Source: an uncultured Cohaesibacter sp. (lineage in GTDB: Bacteria; Pseudomonadota; Alphaproteobacteria; Rhizobiales; Cohaesibacteraceae). From it: 64,000 bases of DNA. Below the pieces are notes generated by a model. It had not been told where the DNA came from. It worked only from the letters and a program-made list of their open reading frames with translations, and did not search any database. Shown here piece after piece: positions 18,534-26,923 of the stretch; position 1 is the stretch's first letter, and every line of letters starts with the position of its first letter. Position numbers and translations under genes: made by a program. The stretch spans positions 1,178,001 to 1,242,000 of the forward strand of contig NZ_OY781114.1 in assembly GCF_963676485.1 (NCBI RefSeq), written 5' to 3'.

Positions 18534-18702
18534 TTGCCGTCTCCCGTATGTTGTTCTTGGCGCCCAACAGTCCAAGCTCGGGCGGACAAGGGCGCATGAC
18601 CGGTTATCCCGGTGTATTTTGAAACGGCTGCAATAGACATATGGTCCAATGCCTTTGCGCTTGGTTGCCGCGTTATACCATTCTTATCACAGCCATAGCC
18701 GG

Positions 18703-18732
18703 TTGACAAGTATGGTAGTATGCCGGTATGGT
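18703..18732 (+). promoter_or_regulatory. Promoter of the gntR-TRAP-uxuB operon with operator-like repeats
   Basis: TTGACA (18703-18708), 18-bp spacer, TATGGT (18727-18732). Two copies of GTATGGT (18710-18716 and 18726-18732) overlap it and an inverted ATACCAT lies at 18675-18681; these are plausible half-sites for the GntR regulator encoded 24 bp downstream. The promoter elements are seen; their use is inferred. Confidence 0.6.
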
Positions 18733-18755
18733 GGTTTGCAATTGGAGGATAGCTT

Positions 18756-19460
18756 ATGTCGCTGCTTGATGGGTTGGAGCAAAAAGAAATTGATCTGCGT
18801 TTGCCCGTGGCACCGCAGATCCACGGGGTTTTGCGCCAACAGATCATCCGTAACCAACTGACACCGGGATGCCGCATGTCGGAGGCCGAATGGGCCTCTG
18901 CCTTTGCTGTTTCGCGTCAACCGGTACGGGAGGCGTTCATCAAGCTGGCCAATGACGGTCTGCTCGATATCCTGCCCAACCGGGGTAGCTTTGTGAAAAA
19001 GATCTCCCCTGACGCCGTAATGGATGCGCGCTTTGTGCGTGAGGCAATCGAAGCGGACATTGTGCGCCTTGTCGCCGAAACCCATGACGAGGCAGTGGAT
19101 CGCGAACTGGCCAGTCAGATCGAGCATCAGAAACGAGCCGTCGAGACGGACGATCCGGATGCCTTCATCGCGCTGGATGAATTGTTCCATCAGACATTGG
19201 CCGAGGTGGCCCATAAAATGGGTGCCTGGTCCGTTGTGCAAAGCCAGAAGGCTCAGATGGACCGTGTGCGCTATCTCTCCCTTGTTGAACACAACACCGC
19301 GACATTGCTCGAGCAGCATAATGCCATCGTTGCTGCGATTGCTGTCCATGATGCCGCAGCGGCTGAGGCTGCCATGCGGTCCCACTTGCGACGCATCCTG
19401 AAGGATCTGCCGCAAATAGCTCAAGAAAAACCTGAACTGTTTGAACCTGGGGACGGTTGA
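18756..19460 (+). CDS. GntR/FadR-family regulator of hexuronate genes (UxuR-like)
   Basis: 234 aa. An N-terminal winged helix (residues about 20-85, with SEAEWASAFAVSRQPVREAFIKL) is followed by an FCD effector domain (EADIVRLVAE..., with metal-ligand histidines expected in EHQKRAVE, FHQTLAEVAH and EQHNAIVAAI). Members of this FadR group respond to sugar acids; position between uxuA and the TRAP/uxuB genes points to fructuronate or a related uronate. GGAGG upstream supports the start. It is the first gene of its operon, 29 bp before dctP. Confidence 0.9.
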   Translation: MSLLDGLEQKEIDLRLPVAPQIHGVLRQQIIRNQLTPGCRMSEAEWASAFAVSRQPVREAFIKLANDGLLDILPNRGSFVKKISPDAVMDARFVREAIEADIVRLVAETHDEAVDRELASQIEHQKRAVETDDPDAFIALDELFHQTLAEVAHKMGAWSVVQSQKAQMDRVRYLSLVEHNTATLLEQHNAIVAAIAVHDAAAAEAAMRSHLRRILKDLPQIAQEKPELFEPGDG

Positions 19461-19489
19461 TCCCCATCGACAATGACTGGGAGGAATAC

Positions 19490-20470
19490 ATGTCATTCTC
19501 TGCTATCAGCAAAACTATTCTGGCTGGCGCGGTTGCCAGCCTTCTCGGCTCCGCTGCCATGGCTGCCGACTATACCCTGAGCATCAACACCGCTCTGGCC
19601 ACATCCGATCCGCTTTACAAGGGGCTTGAAGCCTTCCAGGCCAATGTACTGGACGCATCCGATGGCCGCATCGAAGTCAAACTGTTTCCAAACTCCCAAC
19701 TTGGCCCGGATGAAGACGTTCTGGAACAGGCCCGTGCTGGTGCTCCTGTGGCCGTGATTGTCGACGGTGGTCGTCTTGCCGTGTTCCAGAAAGAACTGGG
19801 CGTGCTTGGCGCTCCTTTCCTGGCTTCCGGCTATGAAGGCATCCGCAAGGTTGTAACCTCCGATCTGTTTGAGGAATGGGTCAAGAAGCTGCATGACTCA
19901 TCCGGTCACCAGATCCTTTCCTTCAACTGGTGGCAGGGCGAACGCCATCTGCTCACCAACAAGGAAATCAACGTTCCCGCCGACCTCAATGGCATCCGCA
20001 TGCGCACACCGGGTGCTCCTGTATGGACCGGAACCATTGCTGCCATGGGCGCAACGCCAACCCCGATGCCTTGGGGTGAAGTCTACTCGGCCCTCTCGGC
20101 CAACGTGATCGATGCTGCTGAAGCCCAGCTGCCAGCCATTGTTGGCGCCAAGCTCGATGAGGTCATCAAATATGTCACCAAGACCGGCCATATCAATCTG
20201 ATCACCGGTATGGTCACCTCGGCCATGTGGTTTGATAGCCTGCCAGCCGATCTGCAGACCGTTCTGCGTGAAGAAGCCCTCAAGGCTGGTGACATCGCCT
20301 CCTATGGCACGCTCAAATCCTTCGAAGGCATCGAAAAACAATTGAAGGATGAGGGTGTTGAGGTTCGCGAAGTCGATGTCACACCTTTCAAGGAAGCAAC
20401 CGCCAAGGTGTATGACGATCTGGGCTATGGCGATCTGCGCGACACGCTGCGCGCCATGGCTGCCGAATAA
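19490..20470 (+). CDS. TRAP transporter substrate-binding protein (DctP family), uronate type
   Basis: 326 aa. Signal peptide residues 1-24 (cleavage after AAMA) and mature start ADYTLSINTA. The RMRTPGAPVWTGTIAAMGATPTPMPWGEVYSAL block contains the arginine that in DctP proteins binds the ligand carboxylate. GGGAGG directly upstream of the ATG at 19490 fixes the start, although the frame opens at 19457. Position with uxuA and uxuB makes glucuronate or galacturonate the likely ligand. Confidence 0.93.
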   Translation: MSFSAISKTILAGAVASLLGSAAMAADYTLSINTALATSDPLYKGLEAFQANVLDASDGRIEVKLFPNSQLGPDEDVLEQARAGAPVAVIVDGGRLAVFQKELGVLGAPFLASGYEGIRKVVTSDLFEEWVKKLHDSSGHQILSFNWWQGERHLLTNKEINVPADLNGIRMRTPGAPVWTGTIAAMGATPTPMPWGEVYSALSANVIDAAEAQLPAIVGAKLDEVIKYVTKTGHINLITGMVTSAMWFDSLPADLQTVLREEALKAGDIASYGTLKSFEGIEKQLKDEGVEVREVDVTPFKEATAKVYDDLGYGDLRDTLRAMAAE

Positions 20471-20486
20471 TCAATAGCATGGATCT

Positions 20487-20517
20487 GGACTGTCGCAGGG
20501 GGCCCTTGCGACAGTCC
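20487..20517 (+). terminator. Perfect 11-bp inverted repeat after dctP
   Basis: GGACTGTCGCA and TGCGACAGTCC flank a 9-nt loop, 16 bp after the dctP stop. No U-tract follows, so it is more likely an mRNA-stabilising or partial attenuating hairpin that raises binding-protein levels over the membrane subunits. Confidence 0.55.
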
Positions 20518-20648
20518 GCCAGACGCGGCCCAATCTCAAGCGCACTCTTTCACCAACACGGTGGTCACCAAGACTTGCGCAACTCAACGATAAACCGCAT
20601 CATTCTTTCGTCCCCGTCTTGAAAGAATGAACAAAAAGCGAGGCTGTC

Positions 20649-21179
20649 ATGCCGGGGTTTCTTGGAAAAATAGAATTTTTTGTTGGCGCGGTGCTGCTGG
20701 CCGTGATCACGTTTTTGGTCTTTATCGCAGCGGTGATGCGCTTCTTCGGATACCCGCTGATCTGGTCGGTCGATCTGGCACAATTGCTGTTCATCTGGCT
20801 ATGCTTTGTGGGGGCAACCCGTGCCATGCGCGAGCGCGTGCATCTGGGCGTCGACTTTCTGGTCCGCCTGTTTCCCTTTGCGGCGCGCCGTCTGATCGAA
20901 ACGGCACTGGCTTTCCTTTTCATCGCCTTTCTTCTGGTGCTGGCCTATGAGGGCTACAAGTTGACAATCCTCAACTGGCAGCGCGTGTTTGGCGATTCGG
21001 GATTGTCCTATGCATGGGTCACGATTTCGGTGCCGGCAGGTTCGATCCTGCTCTCCATTTCCATTCTTTCAAACACGGTTCTTTCGTGGCGTTCGGGCGA
21101 AAAAACAGAACGGCTTGTCTTCACCCGCACCAAGAGTGTCGATGAAATGGCCAACCAACAAGACGCTGTGGAGGGCTGA
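20649..21179 (+). CDS. TRAP transporter small permease (DctQ family)
   Basis: 176 aa inner-membrane protein with four predicted helices (about residues 8-30, 45-65, 85-107 and 125-147). The motif FIWLCFVGATRAMRERVHLGVDFLV between helices 2 and 3 is the family signature. It works with DctM to couple uronate uptake to the sodium gradient. Three bases separate it from dctM. Confidence 0.92.
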   Translation: MPGFLGKIEFFVGAVLLAVITFLVFIAAVMRFFGYPLIWSVDLAQLLFIWLCFVGATRAMRERVHLGVDFLVRLFPFAARRLIETALAFLFIAFLLVLAYEGYKLTILNWQRVFGDSGLSYAWVTISVPAGSILLSISILSNTVLSWRSGEKTERLVFTRTKSVDEMANQQDAVEG

Positions 21180-21182
21180 CTC

Positions 21183-22463
21183 ATGGGACTGATCGCACTT
21201 ATCTTCGCCGCTCTCATGATCCTGGGGGCTCCGGTGGCCTTTGCTATCGGCATTTCGGGCTTCGTTTTCTTTCTCACCTCGGACATCATGCCGATCTCTA
21301 TCGGCGTGCAAAAGATTGCCACCGTATCGCAGAGCTTTCCACTTCTGGCGGTGCCTTTCTTCGTGCTGGCCGGACACCTGATGAATGAAAGCGACATCAC
21401 AGACCGCCTGTTCCGCTTTTCCAAGGCCACGCTGGGCTGGATGTCCGGTGGTTTGGCGCTGGTGTCTATTTTCCTCTCGACCCTGATGGGCGGGGTTTCC
21501 GGTTCGGCTGTGGCGGACGCTGCCATGGAGGCACGCGTGCTTGGGCCACAGATGCTGGCCAACCGCTATTCGAAGGGCTACACGGCATCAGTCATTGCCC
21601 TTTCCTCTCTTATCACCGCAACCATTCCTCCCTCCATCGGCCTTATTCTCTACGGCTATGTGGGACAGGTTTCCATCGGCAGGTTGTTCCTGGCTGGTGT
21701 AGTACCGGGCCTATTGATGATGCTGTTCCTGATGGTGGCAGCCTTCGTGATCGCCAAGAGACGCAATTATGTGATCGAAGCGGCCCAGAAGCCAACCCTT
21801 GGCGAAGTGGGCCGGGCGGCATGGGATGCCAAATGGGCGCTGCTTTTCCCGGTATTGCTGATCGTCTCCATCCGCGGCGGTATTTTCACGCCGTCTGAAG
21901 TGGGTGCCTTTGCGGTGGTCTATGCCATCCTGATCGGTAGCCTCGCCCATCGGGTGATGACATTTGACTCGATCAAACGCGCCTTCGGCTATGCGCTTTC
22001 GGATATCGGCATGATCATGTTGATCATCCTGATGAGTGGCATGATCGGATTTGCCATCATCTTCATGCAGGTTCCCCAAAGTGTTGCGAGCTTCCTGCTC
22101 AACTCTCTCAGCGAACCGCATCTGGTGGTCGGTGTCATCCTGATCTTCCTTTTGATCTCCGGCCTGTTTTTCGAGAGCACCATTCTGGTGTTGCTGCTCA
22201 CCCCGATCTTCGTCCCGGTGATCAAGAGCGCTGGCGTGGACCCTGTGCATTTCGGCATCCTGATGATGACAATCGTTACCTTCGGCTCCATGACGCCTCC
22301 GGTCGGGGTGGCCATGTTCACCGTCTGCAGTCTTCTGGACACGCCTATTGAGGAATATGTCAAAGAGAGTTTGCCTTTCATGCTGGCCATTCTGTGTCTG
22401 GTTCTGCTGCTCCTGTTTGTACCAGAGATTGTGCTCTTCCTGCCCAACTGGGCATTCGGATAG
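21183..22463 (+). CDS. TRAP transporter large permease (DctM family)
   Basis: 426 aa, about 12 membrane helices. Typical signatures are visible: PFFVLAGHLMNESDIT, GGVSGSAVADAAME and GSMTPPVGVAMFTVCSL. It forms the translocation path and is the last transporter gene before uxuB, separated by a 140-bp gap with a hairpin. Confidence 0.94.
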   Translation: MGLIALIFAALMILGAPVAFAIGISGFVFFLTSDIMPISIGVQKIATVSQSFPLLAVPFFVLAGHLMNESDITDRLFRFSKATLGWMSGGLALVSIFLSTLMGGVSGSAVADAAMEARVLGPQMLANRYSKGYTASVIALSSLITATIPPSIGLILYGYVGQVSIGRLFLAGVVPGLLMMLFLMVAAFVIAKRRNYVIEAAQKPTLGEVGRAAWDAKWALLFPVLLIVSIRGGIFTPSEVGAFAVVYAILIGSLAHRVMTFDSIKRAFGYALSDIGMIMLIILMSGMIGFAIIFMQVPQSVASFLLNSLSEPHLVVGVILIFLLISGLFFESTILVLLLTPIFVPVIKSAGVDPVHFGILMMTIVTFGSMTPPVGVAMFTVCSLLDTPIEEYVKESLPFMLAILCLVLLLLFVPEIVLFLPNWAFG

Positions 22464-22500
22464 CGGATATTGCTTTTCCGCTTTTTGCAAAGAGAAGCCA

Positions 22501-22531
22501 GAGAGCCGCCGCATCACTGCCAGCGGCTCTC
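22501..22531 (+). terminator. Stem-loop between dctM and uxuB
   Basis: GAGAGCCGC pairs with GCGGCTCTC around a 13-nt loop. The following bases (GCCTCTTTG) are only weakly T-rich, so read-through into uxuB is likely; it may tune uxuB expression. Confidence 0.5.
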
Positions 22532-22603
22532 GCCTCTTTGACCCTGTAATTCCCATTATGCTGACCCGCATCCTTTTATTCCGGGCCACTCAACGCAAGA
22601 GTT

Positions 22604-24070
22604 ATGGATATGACTTCTGACATTTTCGACACAGCAAAAGAAACCGTAAGACGCCCCGCCTATGATCGTGCGGCCCTCAAGGTGCGCATGTGCCACATTG
22701 GCTTTGGAGCGTTCCACCGGGCTCATCAGGCCGTTTATACCGATCAATTGATCACTGAAGGCAAAACGGACTGGGCCTATCGTGAAATCGAGCTTATGGG
22801 ACCAACGGATCTGTTGGATGGTCTGGCTGAGCGCGGCTATCTTTATACCGTGGTCGAGAATGGCGCCGAGGAACAGGACGCCCGCATCGTAGGCTCCGTG
22901 ATTGATCATCGCCACATGGCCCAAGTGGGTCCGGAAGGCATTGTGGATGCAATCTCCGAGGATGGCATCGAGCTGGTCTCCATCACGGTGACGGAAAAAG
23001 GCTACACGCTGGCGGCCAATGGCGGATTGGATTTTGACAATCCGATGGTGAAGGCCGATCTGGAAACCCCTCATGCCCCCAAGACTGTGGTCGGCACGCT
23101 GGTTGCCGGTCTTGCCAAGCGCAAGGATGCGGGGAAACCACCTTTCACCATTCTATCATGCGACAACCTGCCCTCGAACGGCCATATGGCCAAGCGGGCC
23201 GTGCTGGACTTTGCCCGCGCCGTGGATGCGGATCTGGCCGCATGGATCGAAGCCGAAGCGCGCTTCCCCTCCACCATGGTCGACCGCATTGTTCCGGCCA
23301 TGACTGAGGAAAGCCATCAGCTTCTGGCCGATTGCATTGGCTATACCGATCCGGCTGGCATCCTTTGCGAGCCTTTCCGCCAGTGGGTAATCGAAGATGA
23401 TTTCGTTTCTGGCCGACCGGACTGGGATCTGGCCGGAGCCACCTTCACGGACAATGTGCTACCCTATGAAAATATGAAGCTGCGGATGCTGAACGGCTCC
23501 CACTCCTTCCTTGCCTATCTGGGCTATCTGGCCGGGTATGAGACCATCGCCGATACCATGGGTGATGCTGCTTACAAAGCCGCGGCCCATGCCCTGATGA
23601 TCGAAGAGCAGGCCCCGACACTGGAAGCCCCTCAAGGGGTTGATCTTGATGCCTATGCCGATGCCCTGATCGGACGCTATTGCAATCCGAAAATTCGCCA
23701 CCGCACCTGGCAGATCGCCATGGATGGCAGCCAGAAGCTGCCGCAACGGGCACTGGAATCCATTGCCCATCATCTCAAGGCCGGCACGCCTTATCCGCGC
23801 CTTGCCCTGCTGGTTGCCGGATGGATGATCTATGTGAGTGGCGTCGATCTGCAGGGGCAGCCGATTGATGTGCGCGATCCGCTTGCCGACAAGCTCAAAG
23901 GCCTGGCAACCGGAGACAGCATCGAGGTCATCGTTTCCAACCTCATGCAGCAGTCTGGCGTCTTCCCCGCTGAGCTGGCGCTGAACGCCACACTCAAGAG
24001 CGCACTGGAAGAGGCCTACAAGTCCATTAAGGAAAAGGGCGTCAAGGAAGCTGTTTCCGCCCTCTCCTGA
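22604..24070 (+). CDS. uxuB: Fructuronate reductase (mannitol dehydrogenase family)
   Basis: 488 aa (an alternative ATG two codons later, at 22610, has better ribosome-site spacing). Long-chain polyol dehydrogenase: the Rossmann region begins CHIGFGAFHRAHQ, and the C-terminal domain carries the KLRMLNGSHSFLAYLGYLAG helix with the catalytic lysine and the N-x-x-H motif. It reduces D-fructuronate to D-mannonate with NADH, the step before UxuA. No uronate isomerase (UxuC) is encoded in the window. Confidence 0.93.
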   Translation: MDMTSDIFDTAKETVRRPAYDRAALKVRMCHIGFGAFHRAHQAVYTDQLITEGKTDWAYREIELMGPTDLLDGLAERGYLYTVVENGAEEQDARIVGSVIDHRHMAQVGPEGIVDAISEDGIELVSITVTEKGYTLAANGGLDFDNPMVKADLETPHAPKTVVGTLVAGLAKRKDAGKPPFTILSCDNLPSNGHMAKRAVLDFARAVDADLAAWIEAEARFPSTMVDRIVPAMTEESHQLLADCIGYTDPAGILCEPFRQWVIEDDFVSGRPDWDLAGATFTDNVLPYENMKLRMLNGSHSFLAYLGYLAGYETIADTMGDAAYKAAAHALMIEEQAPTLEAPQGVDLDAYADALIGRYCNPKIRHRTWQIAMDGSQKLPQRALESIAHHLKAGTPYPRLALLVAGWMIYVSGVDLQGQPIDVRDPLADKLKGLATGDSIEVIVSNLMQQSGVFPAELALNATLKSALEEAYKSIKEKGVKEAVSALS

Positions 24071-24106
24071 TCGACCGGAAAGAAGAAGACCATCAAAGAG
24101 AATTAC

Positions 24107-24139
24107 AATGGCCCGTTGCTCTAACGGGCCATTTCTTTT
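24107..24139 (+). terminator. Intrinsic terminator of the uxuB operon
   Basis: AATGGCCCGTT and AACGGGCCATT form an 11-bp stem with a 5-nt loop, followed by TCTTTTTG. Confidence 0.88.
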
Positions 24140-24172
24140 TGTTTCTAGCCTATAGTATCCGCACCTTGCGGA

Positions 24173-24742
24173 TCAGGCCATAAGGCTGTCTGTGAGCTGA
24201 TCTGTCATTTCATGGCTTGTACCGGCCCAGAGGAAAAAGAGCGGCTTTGCGTTTGGCGCCGAGGGCGCGTCATTGCCAACGCCAGCCAGCACCATCGCAG
24301 CGCGGATCACACCGGCATGGCAGACAAACACCGGTAGGGTGTCGTCTTCCGCCTTGGCGCAGCATTCTGAAATGGCCTTATGCACGCGCGCAAGCAGTTC
24401 ATCCCATGTGTCACCATCCTTTGGCTCCGCATGGCGCGAGGGGAGCTCACTCACCAGCTTGCCTTCAAATTCCCCCCAGTTTCTCTCGCGAAGATCATCA
24501 TGGATCTCAAAGCCGCGCCCGGGAAAAGCCAGCTGGCAGGTATCCTTGGCCCGCATCTTGGGGCTGACAAACAGGCTGGTTTTCTGCTTCCAGCTGAGGC
24601 TGGAAAGCTTGCTGGCCTGTTCCCTACCAAGATCGGAAAGGGGCACATCGGTCGCACCGGCTACGATGGAATCCCGGTTGGCCGTCGTCTGGCCATGGCG
24701 GATCATGCAGAAGGTGCGTTGGGGCAAAGAGGGCAATGTCAT
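24173..24742 (-). CDS. Histidine phosphatase family protein (phosphoglycerate mutase-like)
   Basis: 189 aa. The catalytic phosphohistidine motif is MIRHGQTTANRD (residues about 13-24), with the downstream ERNWGEFEG acid/base region and the second histidine in VCHAGVIRA. Such small enzymes are cytoplasmic phosphomonoesterases, for example cobalamin or sugar phosphatases, and are only rarely true mutases. I used the ATG at 24742; the open frame extends 47 codons upstream without protein-like sequence or ribosome site. It is convergent with uxuB and otherwise isolated. Confidence 0.85.
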   Translation of the reverse strand: MTLPSLPQRTFCMIRHGQTTANRDSIVAGATDVPLSDLGREQASKLSSLSWKQKTSLFVSPKMRAKDTCQLAFPGRGFEIHDDLRERNWGEFEGKLVSELPSRHAEPKDGDTWDELLARVHKAISECCAKAEDDTLPVFVCHAGVIRAAMVLAGVGNDAPSAPNAKPLFFLWAGTSHEMTDQLTDSLMA

Positions 24743-24935
24743 GGAAGTTGCTTTCGGTTGGCTCTTGGGTGCCGGGTGATAAGAGCAGATATCAGACCCG
24801 ATAACCCTTATTGTATTTTGCTGTGATTTTGCGTTGTTGGGCCCCGATGTAGGCCCCAATCGGAGACTTGTCCAGCAGCACATATGCGAAGAAAATCACT
24901 TCCAAACGGGCATATTACCGCAGCTTTCGGACAAA

Positions 24936-25538
24936 TCAGCTGCACGCTCGCATCTGTTTGCAGGCATTATTGACCAGATCAATCTGAAAGCGGATGACGT
25001 CTTGCACCTCGAAGGAAGTAAATCTGATATCTGTCATAAAGCCAAAGCCGAAGCCCAATGCTTGAAGGAAAAGGGCAAGTTTTTCAACGTCGGCATCCTC
25101 GTGCAGCTCTCCTTCTTCTTGCGCAGCTCTAAGTAACTCGCAGTATTTTTCCTTGCTGTTATTCATGATTTGCATAAGCACAGCGTGCATGGTTTCACTC
25201 ATTTGAGACGCTTCGAGTAGATCCTTGTAGAGTTGGGAATATGTCTCTTTCTGTTCTTTGTGAACACATCCACCCATATTGGCAATCAAGGTTTCGAGCG
25301 GTGAGGTCGTTTTGATTTGACTAAGCAACTCGATCTTCATACGTTGCCACAAGCAGAGAAGTGCTTCTGCACGCAATGTATCAGCAGACTCAAAATGATG
25401 GTGTATCTGCCCTGGCGATGACGCTGTGGCTTTCGCGACATTCCTGACTGTTGCAGCAGCCAGCCCCTGATGTTGAATGACATCAATGGCAGCTTCGATA
25501 ATCTCGGAACGCCGTTGCTCTTTAGGTAGATATGACAT
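24936..25538 (-). CDS. TetR-family regulator of the adjacent RND efflux genes (BetI-like)
   Basis: 200 aa. The helix-turn-helix spans residues 10-55 (IEAAIDVIQHQGLAAATVRNVAKATASSPGQIHHHF), and the C-terminal ligand domain is helical, with LALFLQALGFGFGF near the end resembling BetI-group proteins. The start at 25538 (ATG) is preferred over an in-frame GTG 21 bases upstream. It is divergent from the efflux pair, with a candidate operator at 25645-25660, so it probably represses that pump. The inducer is unknown. Confidence 0.88.
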   Translation of the reverse strand: MSYLPKEQRRSEIIEAAIDVIQHQGLAAATVRNVAKATASSPGQIHHHFESADTLRAEALLCLWQRMKIELLSQIKTTSPLETLIANMGGCVHKEQKETYSQLYKDLLEASQMSETMHAVLMQIMNNSKEKYCELLRAAQEEGELHEDADVEKLALFLQALGFGFGFMTDIRFTSFEVQDVIRFQIDLVNNACKQMRACS

Positions 25539-25644
25539 TTTTATTTTCCAAAGCGACACGTGCCCGATCCAATCCCATTGAGAATCAAGGCATTTGTTAA
25601 ATAAATCGCTTTAAAGATAGAATCAATCTGGACACTGGTGCAAT

Positions 25645-25660
25645 TTGGACATATGTACAA
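25645..25660. promoter_or_regulatory. 16-bp near-palindrome, candidate TetR operator
   Basis: TTGGACATATGTACAA pairs at seven of eight positions around an ACATATGT core. It lies in the 236-bp divergent gap between the TetR and RND genes, 115 bp before the adaptor start. Confidence 0.45.
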
Positions 25661-25774
25661 GTGCTGAACTGTCCACCTCTTATGGCCACTTTTATGTGTC
25701 CCCAACAGTCTTTGTCTTGCATGAGAATATCATGCAAGAAGATGATCTCTTTTTTGAAAGTAGTGGAAGGCAAT

Positions 25775-26911
25775 ATGACCCATTCTTCCAGAAAACATAT
25801 TTTAACCGCTGCGATGGGCCTTGCGATTGGTCTCGCCTTCGCACCAGCCTCCAGCTCTGCTCAGGGCGCGGGGCGTCCCCCAGCCATGGTCACCACCATG
25901 CAAGTCAAGCCGGAGACCGTTACCATCAGCGCCGAGCTACCCGGACGCGTCTCAGCCTATCGCACGGCGGCCATTCGCCCGCAGGTTGGTGGCATCCTCG
26001 AAAAACGCCTCTTTGAACAAGGGGCCGATGTCCAGGAAAACCAGCCTCTTTTCCAGATCGCTTCAGAAACCTACGAAGCGCAGGTCGAGAATGCACGCGC
26101 TGCATTGACCAGCGCCGAAGCTTCACTCGATCTTGCCAATATCAAGCTTGATCGTGCCAGACAGCTGTTCGAGAAGAAATCGGCCAGCCAGCAGACCTAT
26201 GATAGCGCTCAGGCCGAAGCCAAGAGCGCTGAGGCGAGCGTCGCCGCAGCAAGGGCCACCTTGAAAGCCCAGCAGATCAATCTGGATCACACCACGGTTC
26301 GCTCGCCCATCAATGGCCGCATTGGCGCGTCTCTGGTCAGCGAAGGGTCGCTCGTGTCTGCCAACCAGCCGCAAGCACTGGCAACGGTCCAACAGGTTGA
26401 CAAGGTTTATGTTGACCTGCGCAGGTCTGCGCTTGATCTGCTCAAGATGCAGAAAATGGCCAATCTGGCCCCGGACACTTCGTCCATCGAGATTCTTGGC
26501 GTTGATGGCACGACCTACAAGCAAAAGGGCCAGCCAGTCTTTACCGACGTCACGGTGGATGAATCCACCGGCGATGTGACCATGCGTGTTCTGGTTGACA
26601 ACCCGGATCAGGATCTGCTCCCGGGCATGTTCGTGCGCGCACTGGTGCCGCGCCAGATCGTTGAGAATGCCTTGTTGGTTCCCCAGCAGGCCATTATCCG
26701 CGGCTTGTCGGGCGATGCGCGTATTGTTGTGGTTGACGACGAGGGCAAGGCACATTTCAAAAATGTGGTTCTGGGCGAGTTGGTCAAACGAAGCTACATC
26801 GTCACGGAAGGTCTCGAACCGAACGAGACTGTCATCATTCGTGGCCAGACACGCGTTGCTCAGGACGGTGCACAAGTGAATGCGACCCCTGCAGAACAGC
26901 CCAAACAGTAA
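25775..26911 (+). CDS. RND efflux periplasmic adaptor (AcrA/MexA family)
   Basis: 378 aa. A hydrophobic signal sequence (AAMGLAIGLAFAPASSSA) without an obvious lipobox precedes the lipoyl half-motif PGRVSAYRTAAIRPQVGGIL, a coiled-coil hairpin (residues about 90-160, LFEKKSASQQTYDSAQAEAKSAEASVAAARATL), the second lipoyl half (LDHTTVRSPINGRIG) and beta-barrel/membrane-proximal domains. It bridges the inner-membrane pump to an outer-membrane channel, which is not encoded here. I set the start at ATG 25775, with GGAAGG upstream. Twelve bases separate it from the pump gene. Confidence 0.93.
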   Translation: MTHSSRKHILTAAMGLAIGLAFAPASSSAQGAGRPPAMVTTMQVKPETVTISAELPGRVSAYRTAAIRPQVGGILEKRLFEQGADVQENQPLFQIASETYEAQVENARAALTSAEASLDLANIKLDRARQLFEKKSASQQTYDSAQAEAKSAEASVAAARATLKAQQINLDHTTVRSPINGRIGASLVSEGSLVSANQPQALATVQQVDKVYVDLRRSALDLLKMQKMANLAPDTSSIEILGVDGTTYKQKGQPVFTDVTVDESTGDVTMRVLVDNPDQDLLPGMFVRALVPRQIVENALLVPQQAIIRGLSGDARIVVVDDEGKAHFKNVVLGELVKRSYIVTEGLEPNETVIIRGQTRVAQDGAQVNATPAEQPKQ

Positions 26912-26923
26912 CGGGAATTTCTG

